From positions 310,001 to 374,000 of the forward strand of contig NBAZ01000018.1 of NCBI GenBank assembly GCA_002794735.1: 64,000 nt of DNA. Reading direction: 5' to 3'. Every line of letters begins with the position of its first letter. Positions within the stretch are counted from its first letter, which is position 1. The position numbers and the translations under genes were made by a program. The stretch comes from Pyrrhoderma lamaoense. Taxonomy: Eukaryota; Basidiomycota; Agaricomycetes; Hymenochaetales; Hymenochaetaceae. A model generated the notes under the pieces. That model ran no database searches. It was not told the origin of the DNA and was given only the letters and a program-made list of their open reading frames with translations. This document shows, piece by piece, positions 49,075 through 60,911 of the stretch.

Positions 49075-49532
49075 GAGGTATGCTCATGGGGAGATAGCAG
49101 ATCATTAGAAGAGTCTGACTTACTCAGATTTGGAGTTCTGTAAAGGATTATGTGTGCTTAGAATTTTTGTATGTTCATGTCAATACATCTACAAGTGCGC
49201 CATAGGTTAAGATTCTGTTATCTTCGCTATTAATATATTGTTGAATAAATAGTATACGTAAGAGACACTAGTTTATTTAGCTATGTCGCTACATGATTGC
49301 GTATCTAGTAGGTTAAGATACATATACATTGTTTTTTTTTTTCATTTAATGCATATCTATTTGGCTTCTAATGTGTCAAAGCGATGTTAGAGTTTCAACA
49401 GTTGGACCGAAAAATTTGAGATGTGTTACTAGTGTCCTATTAATGCCAAGTCGACAAGTAAAGAGATATTTTGAGGAGAGAAGAAATAAGGAAATAGGCA
49501 GGAATAAAACGGGGGCTGTAACAAGAAGCGAT
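49075..49532. terminator. Convergent 3' intergenic region
   Basis: 458 bp between the stops of the small secreted protein gene (+) and PIF1 (-). It is AT-rich with a T10 run at about 49332-49341. No gene is seen. Confidence 0.4.
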
Positions 49533-51867
49533 TTAACAGGGAATGGTTAGCAATGTTTTACTCCATTCGATGACTTTAGGATGTGCAAGGACCTATTTAT
49601 GGCGGGCATTAGTATCTATGAATTATGCATTTCATCTTATGTACCTTCTTCGGGTCAAAATTCAAAACTTGTAAACCATTCATTGACGTTGCGCGTGACA
49701 GAGCCACGTATGCTTGTCCTGTCCAAACTTTAGATAATTTCATATCTGTCAACGATAATCATCCAACTAACCTTTTTCAAAAACTTTTCCTAGATCAACC
49801 TTCACACGTTCTAATGTCTGACCTTGAGATTTATGAATTGACATCGCCCAAGCGAGAATGAGCGGTAATTGTGTCCGACTAATTTGAACTTCACCATTTG
49901 GAAGTTCTACTTTGAACGACTCCGGTACGATCATCACTTCCTTAATATAGTTACCAGGCTGCGGAAAGGCTACGACAGGCCATAGCTGTCCACTCTTGGT
50001 TGTAGACTTCTTCACCTGTTTTCCATCACCTTCACCTTCACCAGGTGGATATACCCCTTCATCTTTAGCTTGTGTTGGGTCAATAAAGCGTATAATTTTC
50101 CCAATACTCCCGTTGACAAGTGTTTCATCCATATTCTTGATAAGCATCACCTGTGCGTCAATTTTCAATTCAAGTATCGCCGGAGCCATCATATTTGCAA
50201 GCATACGCTCCCGCTGAGCTGGATTCGTAATAGTTCCTCCGTCGCTTGCACGGTAGACTTGTTTTTCCGTATGCAAATGACACATACGCCCGAGTTTGAG
50301 CGGTCTACATCCGCACGGAGGGGGAATCTTAGCGAAAGTGAGCCAAAAAGATCGACAGGTTAAACTGGTTCGCTTACAATTCCGTAGCTCCTACACCGTC
50401 ATCGTAACGGATATCTCTCGAAAGTGATCTAAACTTCGCTATAGAGTTATGAGACAAGCGACCAAAACGCATCTCATTTAACATATTAACAAATTCTGTT
50501 ATGCACATGAGAATTACTGGTCAACGTGAGTCAAGTACCGAAACCATCACCTTCATCTTTTTGCCGGAAAACTTTGGTAAGATTGTATGAATGATCTTGA
50601 ATCAGCTGGGACCAGACTGAGGCTTCAAATGCAAATTTAGGATCTCCATTCTTTGTCACCGGTGGTAGTTGAAAGAAGTCTCCAGTAACAATTAACTAGA
50701 TGAAATACGAGAAGTGAGGATAAGCAAGATCTGGAGACAGTATAACGCACTTGAATTGAACCGAATGGCTTTGGATCCTTTCTTAGATTGCACGCTATTT
50801 GAGACATTTTATCGAATAGGTCGCCGTCTAACATGGATACTATATATTTCTCGTTAAAATAAAGAATATTGATTGCATAAATATGGTAAATCTGACTTTC
50901 ATCGATAATAAGAGCCTTCGTTCGCATCCAGCGCATGTGAGCTTTCTTGTTTTTTCTAACATAGGATATCATTTTGTCCACAGATTCGCCTCCTAAAGAC
51001 AGGCCCCCAAACGAGTGAACTGTTACTCCACCAATGTTACAAGCAGCAATACCTTATCATATGCAAATGAGAAATGTTTCCTCATGTAAACATGTAAACA
51101 AAGATATAGATACCTGTACTAGCTGTAACTGCAACGGCATCCGGGGCGCTCCCGTATTTCTTGCGTAAAGCCTTTATTATTTCTCGAAGAAGAACAGATT
51201 TTCCTGTCCCTAAAGGGCCACAAACAAGAAAGTCATTTGTAACCTTTTTCAGTAGAATGAAGAGGAAAAGGACATGCCTGCGCTACCGGTATAAAATAAG
51301 CTCTGTCCTTGTTGAACAAGCTCGAGTATGCGGATTTGCTCCTTGCTGAGAAATATGGCAGCTGGTTTGTCTGATGCCTTTTTCTTGGGCGTTCTTGACG
51401 AGTAACATTCATCACCGTCATAGAGGCTGACGAGGAAGTAGGAGCAGAACGTATTCCTTTTGAAGGTACAGAGCTTGTGGGAGTTGAAGAAGACCAGCTT
51501 ACTGGGAGAACTCTTTTTTTCTTCGCAGCAGATTCTTCTTCATGACTGTCTGAGTTCCGCTTGGCTCGGGCTGAGTAGTAGAGCCTAGAATTGGACAAAG
51601 AAGACGACTGTAAGGGGGCTCCAGGAGAAGCCTTGACAGACTGTGAGTTAGAAGACATTTCATCTAAGGCAGCTTGTATCGCAGCGAGGCGCCTTGCGCG
51701 AGCATCTGAGTCGTTCCTTGAAGGCCTGTAGAAGAAGAGCGCGAACTTTGTGCAGAAGATTGAGACTTGGACGTTGAAGGTTCATTGTTATCTGACCAGT
51801 CGCGTTTTACGGACTTCAGGCCCGATTGCAGGGTACCAGACTTTGTAGATGCTGTAAATGTGTGCAT
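49533..51867 (-). CDS. PIF1: PIF1-family 5'-3' DNA helicase
   Basis: Helicase acting on telomeres, G-quadruplexes and mitochondrial DNA. The N-terminus is Ser-rich and disordered. The helicase begins at about [19 protein letters not shown]. The Walker A is [14 protein letters not shown], formed across an intron (51210-51277) with a GC donor. Next come [16 protein letters not shown] joined to [72 protein letters not shown] and [13 protein letters not shown] final exon reads [14 protein letters not shown] and stops at 49533. Two one-base deletions must be assumed, at 51379-51383 (a run of T on + strand) and near 51721-51728, to link the N-terminal segments. The start Met at 51867 is provisional. 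Confidence 0.9.
51210..51277 (-). other. GC-AG intron inside the PIF1 Walker A motif
   Basis: 68-bp intron beginning gcatgt and ending ctttag. It splits GSAG from TGKS; only this GC donor restores the nucleotide-binding motif in frame. Confidence 0.85.
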
Positions 51868-52483
51868 AACTGCTTATAATTACTCCGAGATTGCCTGGTG
51901 GATCGTCTAGTGTACTTGTAGTCTTGTAAATTATCACTGGCAGAAGGATAATTTAGGATGAACCACACGCGATACATGTGATCAAACGTAAATGGTGCGT
52001 ATAAGACGCGGTCACGTGCGTGTCTATAATAAAATTTGATCCGAAAAAGGAAAAGACATCAATGGAAGCGATAGCTTCCATGCAAGTAACAAGCAAGTCA
52101 TAAACTCTTTGATGAACTCCAAACATCTTGAAGCCTTCCTTTCCTGAACTAGACTGATCAAGCACCGGAGCGAATAGAAGATTTCTCTTTCTGGTGTCAA
52201 GAAGACATCAAATTGAGACTTCATTACTTGTTGTTGCATTAAGCGTATCCATGATTTATATTGATTGACCGCCGCTCTGATAAGCTCGGGAAAGTTTAGA
52301 ATGGTTCAGTCTAATCTGTCAAGTGCCTGAATAGTAGGCCCTGTAAACATACATGAATCTATACTATAGTTATCTCGAGCCGCACTAAGCTTCTCGCCGA
52401 ATTCAAAAACTGTGATCACCCATGCATCTCTATATAAACACAGCGGTACTTTTGTCCATCCGTAACGCCCCTTCTTACTTACA
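51868..52483 (+). promoter_or_regulatory. Divergent promoter between PIF1 and the oxylipin enzyme; TATA box
   Basis: About 616 bp between two divergent starts. A clear TATA box (TATATAAAC, 52431-52439) lies about 50 bp before the ATG of the downstream dioxygenase gene, which suggests regulated expression. Open frames on the minus strand here have no recognisable similarity. Confidence 0.55.
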
Positions 52484-55400
52484 ATGAGCACCCTTCAACG
52501 TCGCTTTACATTACGTCGCTCCTCCACAGTAATCGTATGATCTTACATACTTTTCCTGCTGTTGATTTTAATCTTACTTTTGCTTTCCAGAAGAATGGCG
52601 AAGTATCGAAGCCGAATGGTCATATAAACACTCCCAGCCAAAGTGCTGAAGAACAGCAATCATCGGTCCTGAAGACGTTGAAAGAGGTGAAAGACATGGT
52701 GAGCCCGAAACTCATCTTTACACTTCAAACTCTTACAAGAATTGCCATTAGGTTAGGAAAGATTTACCACTCATTTTGGATCCCCAAATGATATCTGGCG
52801 TACTCAATGCCCTCCATAATATCAACAACATCGATGACAGAAAGATGCTGGCAAGTGGATATAGTGAGCTGATGTAAAGAGATTCCCGACGTTGCTAATT
52901 TGAGATACTTAAAGTTGGAACATGTCCTCATGCTGATGGCGAATACTCCTCCCGAGACCGATCTAGCTACGAGATTGCAGACTGCGGTAGTGTCGCTACG
53001 TAAGTACTACAGAAGCATTGAAATATGCTACGTCATAGAACAGCTGTAGCACCTGTCCATAACGTCTATGCTCTATGTCCCTTCTATAACACATAAATTA
53101 TATACTAATATTTTATTTTTTACTAGTTTACAACGATCTCACTCACCCTCCAAGCACTTACGTTTCTAACAAATACTCGTGGCGTACCGCTGATGGATCT
53201 CATAACAATATCTCTATCCCAGAAATGGGAAAAGCCGGTATGCCTTACTCTCGGAGCGTACAACAAATTCATCCTCTCCCGGGTCATATGTTGCCCGATC
53301 CAGGGCTTGTATTTGATACTCTTCTAAAACGCGAAGCCGTATGTCCCATTACTCATTTTTAGAGCTAAAATGGAATGTCTCACTATCTCTTCATGTGTAT
53401 AGTTTGTTGAACACCCGGCTGGACTTTCGTCATTAATGTTTTCGTTTGCCGCGTTGGTCATCCACACGTGTTTCAGGACATCGCACAGAGATTGGACTAT
53501 CAACGAAACCTCGTCATATGTTGACCTTGCTCCGCTTTATGGAAACAGTCAGGCTGACCAAGATAAAGTTCGAGCACATGATGGGCGAGGCTTATTGCAC
53601 CCTGATACATTTGCAGAAGATCGACTACTTCTTTTGCCTCCCGCTGTTTGTGTTCTTTTAGTTCTTTTCAATAGGAACCACAATGTAGGGTTCCGTATCG
53701 TAGCGGATCTATATCTATTTCACTAATCCGCTCTAACTCTTAGTATATTGCAAGGAAACTTTTTGACATCAATGAGCGTGGAACCTGGAAAGATCCAGAT
53801 TCTATCTCAATGGACAAGAACGATCCGAAGCGCAAACAGCAAGACGAAGAGATCTTCCAAACTGCCCGACTCATCAACTGTGGGTGGTTCGCTGGGGTAG
53901 TTTTTTCGGACTATTTCTCTGCAATCTTGGGATTTGTACGTAAGGGGATCAGTTGGAGCTTGAACCCATTCGAAGAAATTCGAAAGCAAGACCATACATT
54001 TGTTGAGCGAGGACAGGGTAATTCTGTTAGTGTAGAATTCAACTGTTTATATCGATGGCACGCAACGACAAGTATAGAAGATGAAAAGTGGATTCGCATG
54101 GCATGGGAACAGTTCTTTAAGGGAAAAAACCCAGAGATGTGACTCCAGAAGACTTCAAAGTGGCAGCTGCGCACGCTCAAACTATGGAACCCGACTGCGA
54201 ACACTGGACGTTTGGGGGGTAAGTGTACATTTTCAAGATAAAATACTATCAGCTGATATGAGTATATATGATCTAATCTCTTGTAGTCTCAAGCGTAAGG
54301 AAGATGGATCTTTTTCAGATGACGATCTAGCTCGTTTCCTACAAGATGCTACATCAAATCCTGCTGCACGCTTTGGAGCACGTGGTACTCCTGGAGTTAT
54401 GCGCTTAAACGAGATAATGGGAATGTTACAAAGTCGAAGATGGGGTGTTTGCTCCCTAAACGATTTTAGGAAGGTATGCTTATAAACTCTATCAAGCTTC
54501 GAACACAGATTGACTTGCATATTCATCAAGTTCTTAGGCCTAAAACGTAAATAAGCTACATAAACTCACTGATTCCATAGACTAACTATTTCTTCCACAG
54601 CTTACTCCAGCTTCTTGGAATGGAACCCCAATCCAGAGATAGCCGAAGCTGCATCAAAGCTATACTACGGTGATATCAACAACTTGGAGCTATACGGTAA
54701 ATTCTTCCGTTATCTATACAAGTCACTTGCTTACTTCATTATATAAGTTGGTCTGCAAGGCGAGGAAACGAAGCCGGTAGTTGATGGTGCCGGTCTGTGT
54801 CCAGGATACACCACATCCCGTGCCATTCTCGCTGATGCTATTGCATTAACACGTGGAGATCGCTTCTACACAACGGATATGACACCATTCAACTATACTG
54901 CATGGGGCCTGCGTGATTGTCAAAGGGACGAAACCAATCCGGGATTCGGTTCAATGCTTGGTCGATTACTTTTGCGTACATTACCAGATAACTACACAAG
55001 CGATTCGACATATACATGGTTCCCTCTTATGACTCCGGAGTCTATGGAGAAATATACGGAGCAGTTGGGTGTAAAGGAGAACTACAGCTTCGAAAGGCCA
55101 AAGAAGGCACCGATAACGCATGTTGTGAATGACTATGCCCTCGTAGCAGAAATGCTAAAGGATACTGAAGCCTTCAGACCTCCGTATGCCGATCGAGTCG
55201 GTGCTGTAGTGAAAGGCCAAGGGTAGGCCCTTAACTTGATTCTGACTAAATTTATAGTAATATGCGACGTATAGTTTCTTCATCACTTATGATCAAAATG
55301 TCGAGTCTCTCAAAGATCAAGAAGATGTCTATGACATTCTTATCGGTAAAGATGGGCTCTTGAAGGCTATCCAGAGGTTTACAAGGGCAGCGAATTTCGT

Positions 55401-57025
55401 TATTGAACGAGATTCGTATTTCTTGTCGAGTAAGAAGACGAAAGTAATAGATATTTCGGAGATGCTGAAAATGATTCCTATTCATTGGTTTGCCGATGAG
55501 ATTGTGAGTATATATAGTATACCTTAGTTCCAGTTTTCTAAGGACGAAACTTTTCAGGCCGGTATTGCCCTCAAGACTCCAGAGAACCCAGATGGTGAAT
55601 GGACTGATCATGAACTTTTCAAGATGATAGGTGAATTATATGAGTAAGTGTTTTGTAACCTCCCCTATAAATCTCTCTGTGAAGCGTATTACTCTTAGGT
55701 TTATCTTCCTTGAGTCGGATTCCGCAAAGGAACTCAACATCGAAAAACGAGCACGAAAGAACGCGGAGGATATCACACGAATTGTTAAGGCCAACTTGCG
55801 GGCCGTGAGTGGTAGTAATCGAGTAAGATCATATTAATCATTAGACATTACTTTTTCTCACTGTTTTCAGCTTTCATTCTTAGGAGTTATGGGCTCTCTA
55901 TTTTTAAATCATAGTAATAAGAAACCAAGCCACGAGTTTATGGAGAAACTTATCGCAACTGGAAAACCTATTGATGAGCTAGCTAACTGTATTTTATCAA
56001 TCGGCATCGTAGCCACTGTTGAACTGTCCCAAGGTATATTTGAGTACTAAAGAATTTACATACCAACTACTTACATACCTCACAATCATAGCTATGATCA
56101 ATATGATCAATCTATATCTTGATTCCCCTCAACGTTCATATATATTGGCCAATGATACAACACCCTCAACGTTGCAAGCCCTGGCTCGTGAGGCAATGAG
56201 TAGGGACATTTCTTTAGTTCTAGTACAATGTACATGAGCTCAATCTGACAAAAATATATAGGAATCGATCCTCCATTTGCAGGTGTATACAGTATGTGCA
56301 TATATAGCTGATTGGAAACTGGTATTAATAGGAAAACTCTACCATCCAGGGGAAGCACGCAAGAATAAGGATTTGGGAGCGATGTCAGTGAAACATAGCG
56401 AGCGTCTTTTCCTAAGTATTGCAAGGGCCAATATGGAAGTAAGTTACACAATAGAACATTCGATGCGATCAAATGCTCACGAGATTTTCATGGTTAGCCT
56501 AAAGTATTCCCAAATCCAGAGAAAATCAATCTCTCCCACAACGCTGAACTCTATATAACTGGAGACGGAATCAGCAGGTAAGAACTTTTTGAATTGTATT
56601 GTACTTGTGAGCTCAAGTGTACTGTTTGTTGATGATGAAGATCGTTTGGTAAAACCTTTGTCCACTCGGTAAATGCTATTCTCTCCATATGAATTATGTC
56701 GTCAACTATTTTTTGCTAATCACTTACAAGGTAATGGGAGCCGTACTTCACTCCGTCTTCTCACTTCCGAACCTACGACGTTCGCCTGGCATGTCTGGGA
56801 AACTCAAGCGGTAGGTTCCCAGTTGTATTATAAATCACTGGCCTAATGAGACGAATTATCATAGCTTCCGCTACAATGACAATGGGACTGAGTATTATCA
56901 GTACCTTGATACTAAGATGGATCCGATTCCATGGGCAACTTCTCTTATTCTACAAGTATGCTATCTTTTCTTTCATCTCCATTTTGCACGACAAAACTAA
57001 TATCTATTGGTAGTATGATGTATGA
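52484..57025 (+). CDS. Linoleate dioxygenase-P450 fusion (Ppo/LDS type) with a degenerate P450 half
   Basis: Oxylipin-forming fatty acid dioxygenase fused to a P450-like domain, about 1,050 residues, many introns. It begins MSTLQRRFTLRRSSTVIV, then after an intron KNGEVSKPNGH. The animal-peroxidase-like domain includes RKMLLEHVLML (across a GC-AG intron), the distal His in FAALVIHTCFRTSH, SSYVDLAPLYGNSQ, the proximal His in LVLFNRNHNYIARKL, and the catalytic Tyr in FNCLYRWHATTS. The C-terminal P450-like part has DGAGLCPGY, TPFNYTAWGLRDCQRD, GIALKTPENPDGEWTD and LESDSAKEL. Its heme loop reads GDGIS-RSFGKTF, where relatives have DGxHRCLG, so the Cys is Ser (codon 56642-56644). The I-helix region reads TVELSQA instead of an ANQ motif. 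The dioxygenase is probably active and the hydroperoxide isomerase inactive. The exon junction near 56443-56509 is uncertain. Confidence 0.9.
52851..52914 (+). other. GC-AG intron in the dioxygenase gene
   Basis: 64-bp intron starting gcaagt and ending cttaaag, with a gctaat branch-like site. Splicing gives KMLLEHVLML in frame; no GT donor nearby keeps the frame. Confidence 0.85.
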
Positions 57026-57222
57026 GTTTGAAATCTGCATTGGGATACCTTCTGTTAACATCTAGTTCTTACTCTTCACATTTGCGTGTTTTGTTGTTTC
57101 TTGAATTGATTTTGTTTGTAATGTACCCTCTTAATGTCACTCGAAAATCATGTTCCATAGTAATGATAATAAGTCTTTTTATCCATGAAATGTTTTGAGA
57201 ATTTAGTAAAGTAAAATTAGTG

Positions 57223-58637
57223 TTAACTACTTAAGAGTTCAGATAATCTATTCTCAAACTCTTCTACAAACGCTTTCGCATCTGCATCATTTACTGCATT
57301 TTCACCCCAACTGACATTGATGTTAACACTTCCTTGGGACAGCCTACTACGTTCACTTTCAATGCTGCGCCCAAGGTCCCATCATCCTGAGAAAAGTACA
57401 CATCCTCGATGCTCCATCCCTTGTCCTTCGCATGCAATGAAGGACTAAGCTCAAACTCAGACTTGAAGACACCTAGATTGGAAAGTTCGAGACTAAAATC
57501 TCGCTTTTGCCCAAGTTTACTCTCTAGATACTTTACATGCTGACCACGAAGAAGTTTTAGAAGTCCAATACGCTGAGGGGATTTGGGGATTTGTTTGTTT
57601 AATGACTGCTTGAAGGCGCTAACATCCTCCCATGAGAACTTATTGTTTAGCTTATGAGTCGAAACGTAAGAGGTGACAAAGTCTCCCATAGACGTTGGCG
57701 GGATGTCTGCAAGAGTACGCAACGAAATCGGAACGGATGTCGTCAGGCGTTTGTATCCGTGGTTCGAAGGGTTCGAAAGCACCACGTATGAGAGTGCACA
57801 TACACATAGTACGTGTAGTACAGCAGTAACTGTCGTCTTGTTTGCCTTTGTCAACTCCCGAAGTTTTAAAGCGTCGAAGCTCGATATTGATATGGTGCGC
57901 GTCCTAGTCTTGAACACCCTTCTCTTCGTGGAAACTAGATGACCTGTCCAAACATCATTTCTCTTGAAGAACATAGGAAAAAAAGTGTGTAAGACTGCGG
58001 ACAAGATCGTCGAGAAGGAAAGCGAAAGGTCAGCAAGATCTTCAATTGGGGGAGTAAGCTGATAGTCCGGGGTTTGAACAACCGTGAAAAACGAGTGGTC
58101 TTCTTTATTTAAGCCTTCCACGAAAGTACGGAGGAATGCTAACCACTATGTCCGTCTCCCATACCATGATGCCATGCGAAGACGACTATATTATCCGTAG
58201 TAACAGTAAGCCTCCAAAGTAGACTATCGTTAGTATCAATAGGATTCGAGAATTCCCTCTCAATGAGAGCCGGGATATCACTATTTAAGTCGCCATCTTC
58301 TTTAGACATGAATTTCACGGGTTTCTCCACGTCTACAATTGATATACGCTTGTAAACACTCGAGGTTGCGTCAGAAGAGAGCTTAGCGGAAAGGGCTGCG
58401 TGTTGTTGAATGGTATAAGTGAGAGCAGGATAAACATTCTCAGGGGAAAGCCGCACTGTTTCACCCTCAGTGGACTAACAAGCTTAGCAGCAACGACAAC
58501 ACATGTATCAAGTCCAAGGTTCTGACGAACAATATGAAAACGTTCTAGGATCCCTAAATCAAGGAAGATATTCAGCTTTTTATTACTATTTAGAGTATGG
58601 CTATTCACAAACCTGCTGATCGAAGGTCAGTAGACAT
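57223..58637 (-). CDS. Alcohol O-acetyltransferase-like protein (BAHD/condensation-like fold)
   Basis: CoA-dependent acyltransferase resembling fungal alcohol acetyltransferases (AATase). The first exon (58637, MSTDLRSA) is spliced to GILERFHIVRQNLGLDTCV. The active-site motif HxxxDG is present as FAWHHGMGDGHSG. Other family features are ENVYPALTYTIQQHAALS, SLLWRLTVT, a TVTAVLHVLCVCAL segment and SMGDFVTSYVSTH. The C-terminus INVSWGENAV ... LSELLSS-stop is recovered only by adding one base at the run of G at 57336-57338. A second missing base is inferred at about 58471-58476, between AAKLVS and TEGETVRLSPEN. An intron lies near 58120-58160. The acceptor alcohol or sterol is unknown. Confidence 0.82.
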
Positions 58638-59032
58638 AGCACTGATTGTACCAACGATGAGTTTGTGGGTCCTGTACGCTACACAGGTACAGAACTAGCC
58701 TCATCATGAGGTTCGGAAGTAGCTCGTATTTTGGTTCCTAGTGCTTACGGTTAAGTTTGTCAGCGGCTCTCACGACTAGTTAACCGCTAAATTGCAAGCG
58801 CACTCTTGTATAAGAGCCGAGTGCTAAAACCCAACATTTTCACGTCAGGGATAGTAGCTTACAATTACAGCTTACGGTTACAAACACCGAACCAATAGAC
58901 AGAGGCCAGTATTGTTATTATATGCGCATCTCTAATTCGATTCAAATGGTATGAGAGCAGAAAAACGTGGCTGGCTTGTATATGAAGTATGCAGTAAATG
59001 ATATCATTATTGAAGAATAACAGAAGTAGTAA
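58638..59032. other. Intergenic region between acyltransferase start and COPE end
   Basis: 395 bp with the acyltransferase promoter and the COPE 3' flank. No gene and no named motif. Confidence 0.4.
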
Positions 59033-60151
59033 CTAAGCGTGTGTTATGGAAACAGGGGTTGGAACCTCAAACTTCTTCGCAAGGTCATCAAAAAGTGAGC
59101 TCTTCTCCTGTAAATCACGAACAAGGGGGTTCGACGGATATTTCGAAGAGAGTTGACTGGTATTGGATATTAGTACCACTTTTGCATAGAAAAAAATGGT
59201 TACAGTATAGCTTACTTTAGTAAAGTTTCCGCTTCATCCTTTTTAGTTGTTCCCAAACCAGCGGAAACGACAGCAGCAGCCAGTGCTTCTTCATGGTCAC
59301 CTTGCCCGTTCAAGACTTCCTCAAGATCAGAGCGTGCAACACTAACCTCCCCTCGAAGAAGACGTGAGATTCCACGAGAAACTAATAAGTGCGGCGATGC
59401 CAGAGACGGATTACCCAGCTGTTCCGTATAAAAGGCTGCTGCATCATGATATGCATCAGAACCAGTTACGAGACCAATGGTGGCTTCAATGGATTGAAGG
59501 AGTAAGTCATCTTCAGCCCACTTGAGCGCTCGTGTATACTCCTTCTTAGCAAGATCGGCTCTAGATATAGATAGGAATATCTGAACAACTAACGCAACAC
59601 TGAAAACACGATGAAGGGTCATTTATTCCGGGTTTCATGAGGTGAAGCAAGTAAAGACGCACGCCTCAAGACTTTCGGTATTTCTTCCAACCCCAAGGGT
59701 TTCTAAAGCCTCTTCTAATTCACCTGCATGTGCAAATGCAGTTCCAGCAAGAACTCGAACGGACCATCGTTCGGAAACGGAGACATCTTCTTCAACTTCT
59801 ACACAGAGGTCTCGGAGTTCCTCTAATGAAGGTTCATAGTCATCTCCACTTGTAGCAGCAACAATGTAGTGTGCCAGTGACCGAGAGGCTTTTAAGGAGA
59901 GTACATCGGTCTCCTGTGAAATCAAACTATCCACTTCCTTTGCCCTTCCGGTTGCGATCAATGCACGAGATTTATACAGTAGAAATGCATTATAGTCAGA
60001 GGAAGTCACCTCAGGTAAGCTAACTTCTGCGATTGAGGAAAATGCACCTTAACAGCTCATTAGAAATTATTTAGCATAAGTACCTGGAAAGAAATCTAAG
60101 GATACCAAGAATAAATTGCTGCTTAATGTGATACAGGTCTGTCGAGTCCAT
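59033..60151 (-). CDS. SEC28: Coatomer subunit epsilon (COPI)
   Basis: Epsilon-COP, a TPR-like helical protein that pairs with alpha-COP in the coat of Golgi-to-ER vesicles. Exon 1 starts at 60151 with MDSTDLYHIKQQFILG. Later exons read NAFLLYKSRALIATG, SLKASRSLAHYIVAA, ERWSVRVLAGTAFAHAGEL and EALETLGVGRNTESLE. A GT-AG intron joins this to AVALVVQIFLSISRADLA, followed by EYTRALKWAEDDLLLQ, LVSRGISRLLRGEVSVARS and NGQGDHEEALAAAVV. The C-terminal exon gives LSSKYPSNPLVRDLQEKSS, KKFEVPTP and a stop at 59033. This matches COPE over its whole length of about 300 residues, with no frame problem seen. Confidence 0.92.
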
Positions 60152-60911
60152 TGTCGTCAGTAACAAGTCTAAGAGACACGCATGCCCAAATAGGTAGGTC
60201 ACGATCGTGACTCTCAGAACTACAAAGGGCCTACTTTACGCATCACACCTTCTAAAACTGGAAATCGTAATCGCACACCCAGTACAGGCACTGTTCGTAA
60301 CCTCAAGTTTTTCATTTTCAAACTTCCTTTATCGCACGATCCTCTTTTATTTGTGGTAATCTAATAGTCAATATGTGAATGGTTAAGCAGCCTGCTTTGA
60401 AGTTATTGTAAGTTTTGCTTCGTGACATATAGTGTAGCTCAGTAAAATACACAAAAATCATTGTGCCTTGATTTATGTGCCTGAGAGTCGAGATACCTGA
60501 TATTTTTTGTATCCTGTTCACATTGTACTGTCCATGTACATATCAAATGACCCTAGATTTCTTTTATTTCGACTTGATAGTTAACATAGAGAGGAGTGAC
60601 AATGGAGACTTTATACTTTAGATTGTATCATGATGATATAGAAACTACTTAGCGTAAGAACCTTAATAATGACACCTTAGTACCATGGTTAGTTGCTGTG
60701 ATGGATGCGCATTTGTACTCGAAAGTCAGTCGATTAAACACAATCGATTTCCTTTTATGGTAATGCTGAGTTGTAAGCGCGCATATCCCATGCCACACGC
60801 GGTGCTAGTATCATCATCTCTGTTCTTGCCGCTAAGGATACGAACAGCCTGAACTCGCCCTAGAAAAATGAAATGTGGGCCGTATCACTGTCAAAGTATA
60901 TCCCTAACTCT
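60152..60911. promoter_or_regulatory. Divergent intergenic region between COPE and BTB genes
   Basis: 760 bp between divergent starts, AT-rich with no supported gene. It should contain both promoters. No specific element recognised. Confidence 0.4.

Noticed and set aside
51953..52491. Minus-strand open frames between PIF1 and the dioxygenase gene
   Set aside because: No recognisable similarity, no supporting splice structure, and the interval is a divergent promoter with a TATA box.
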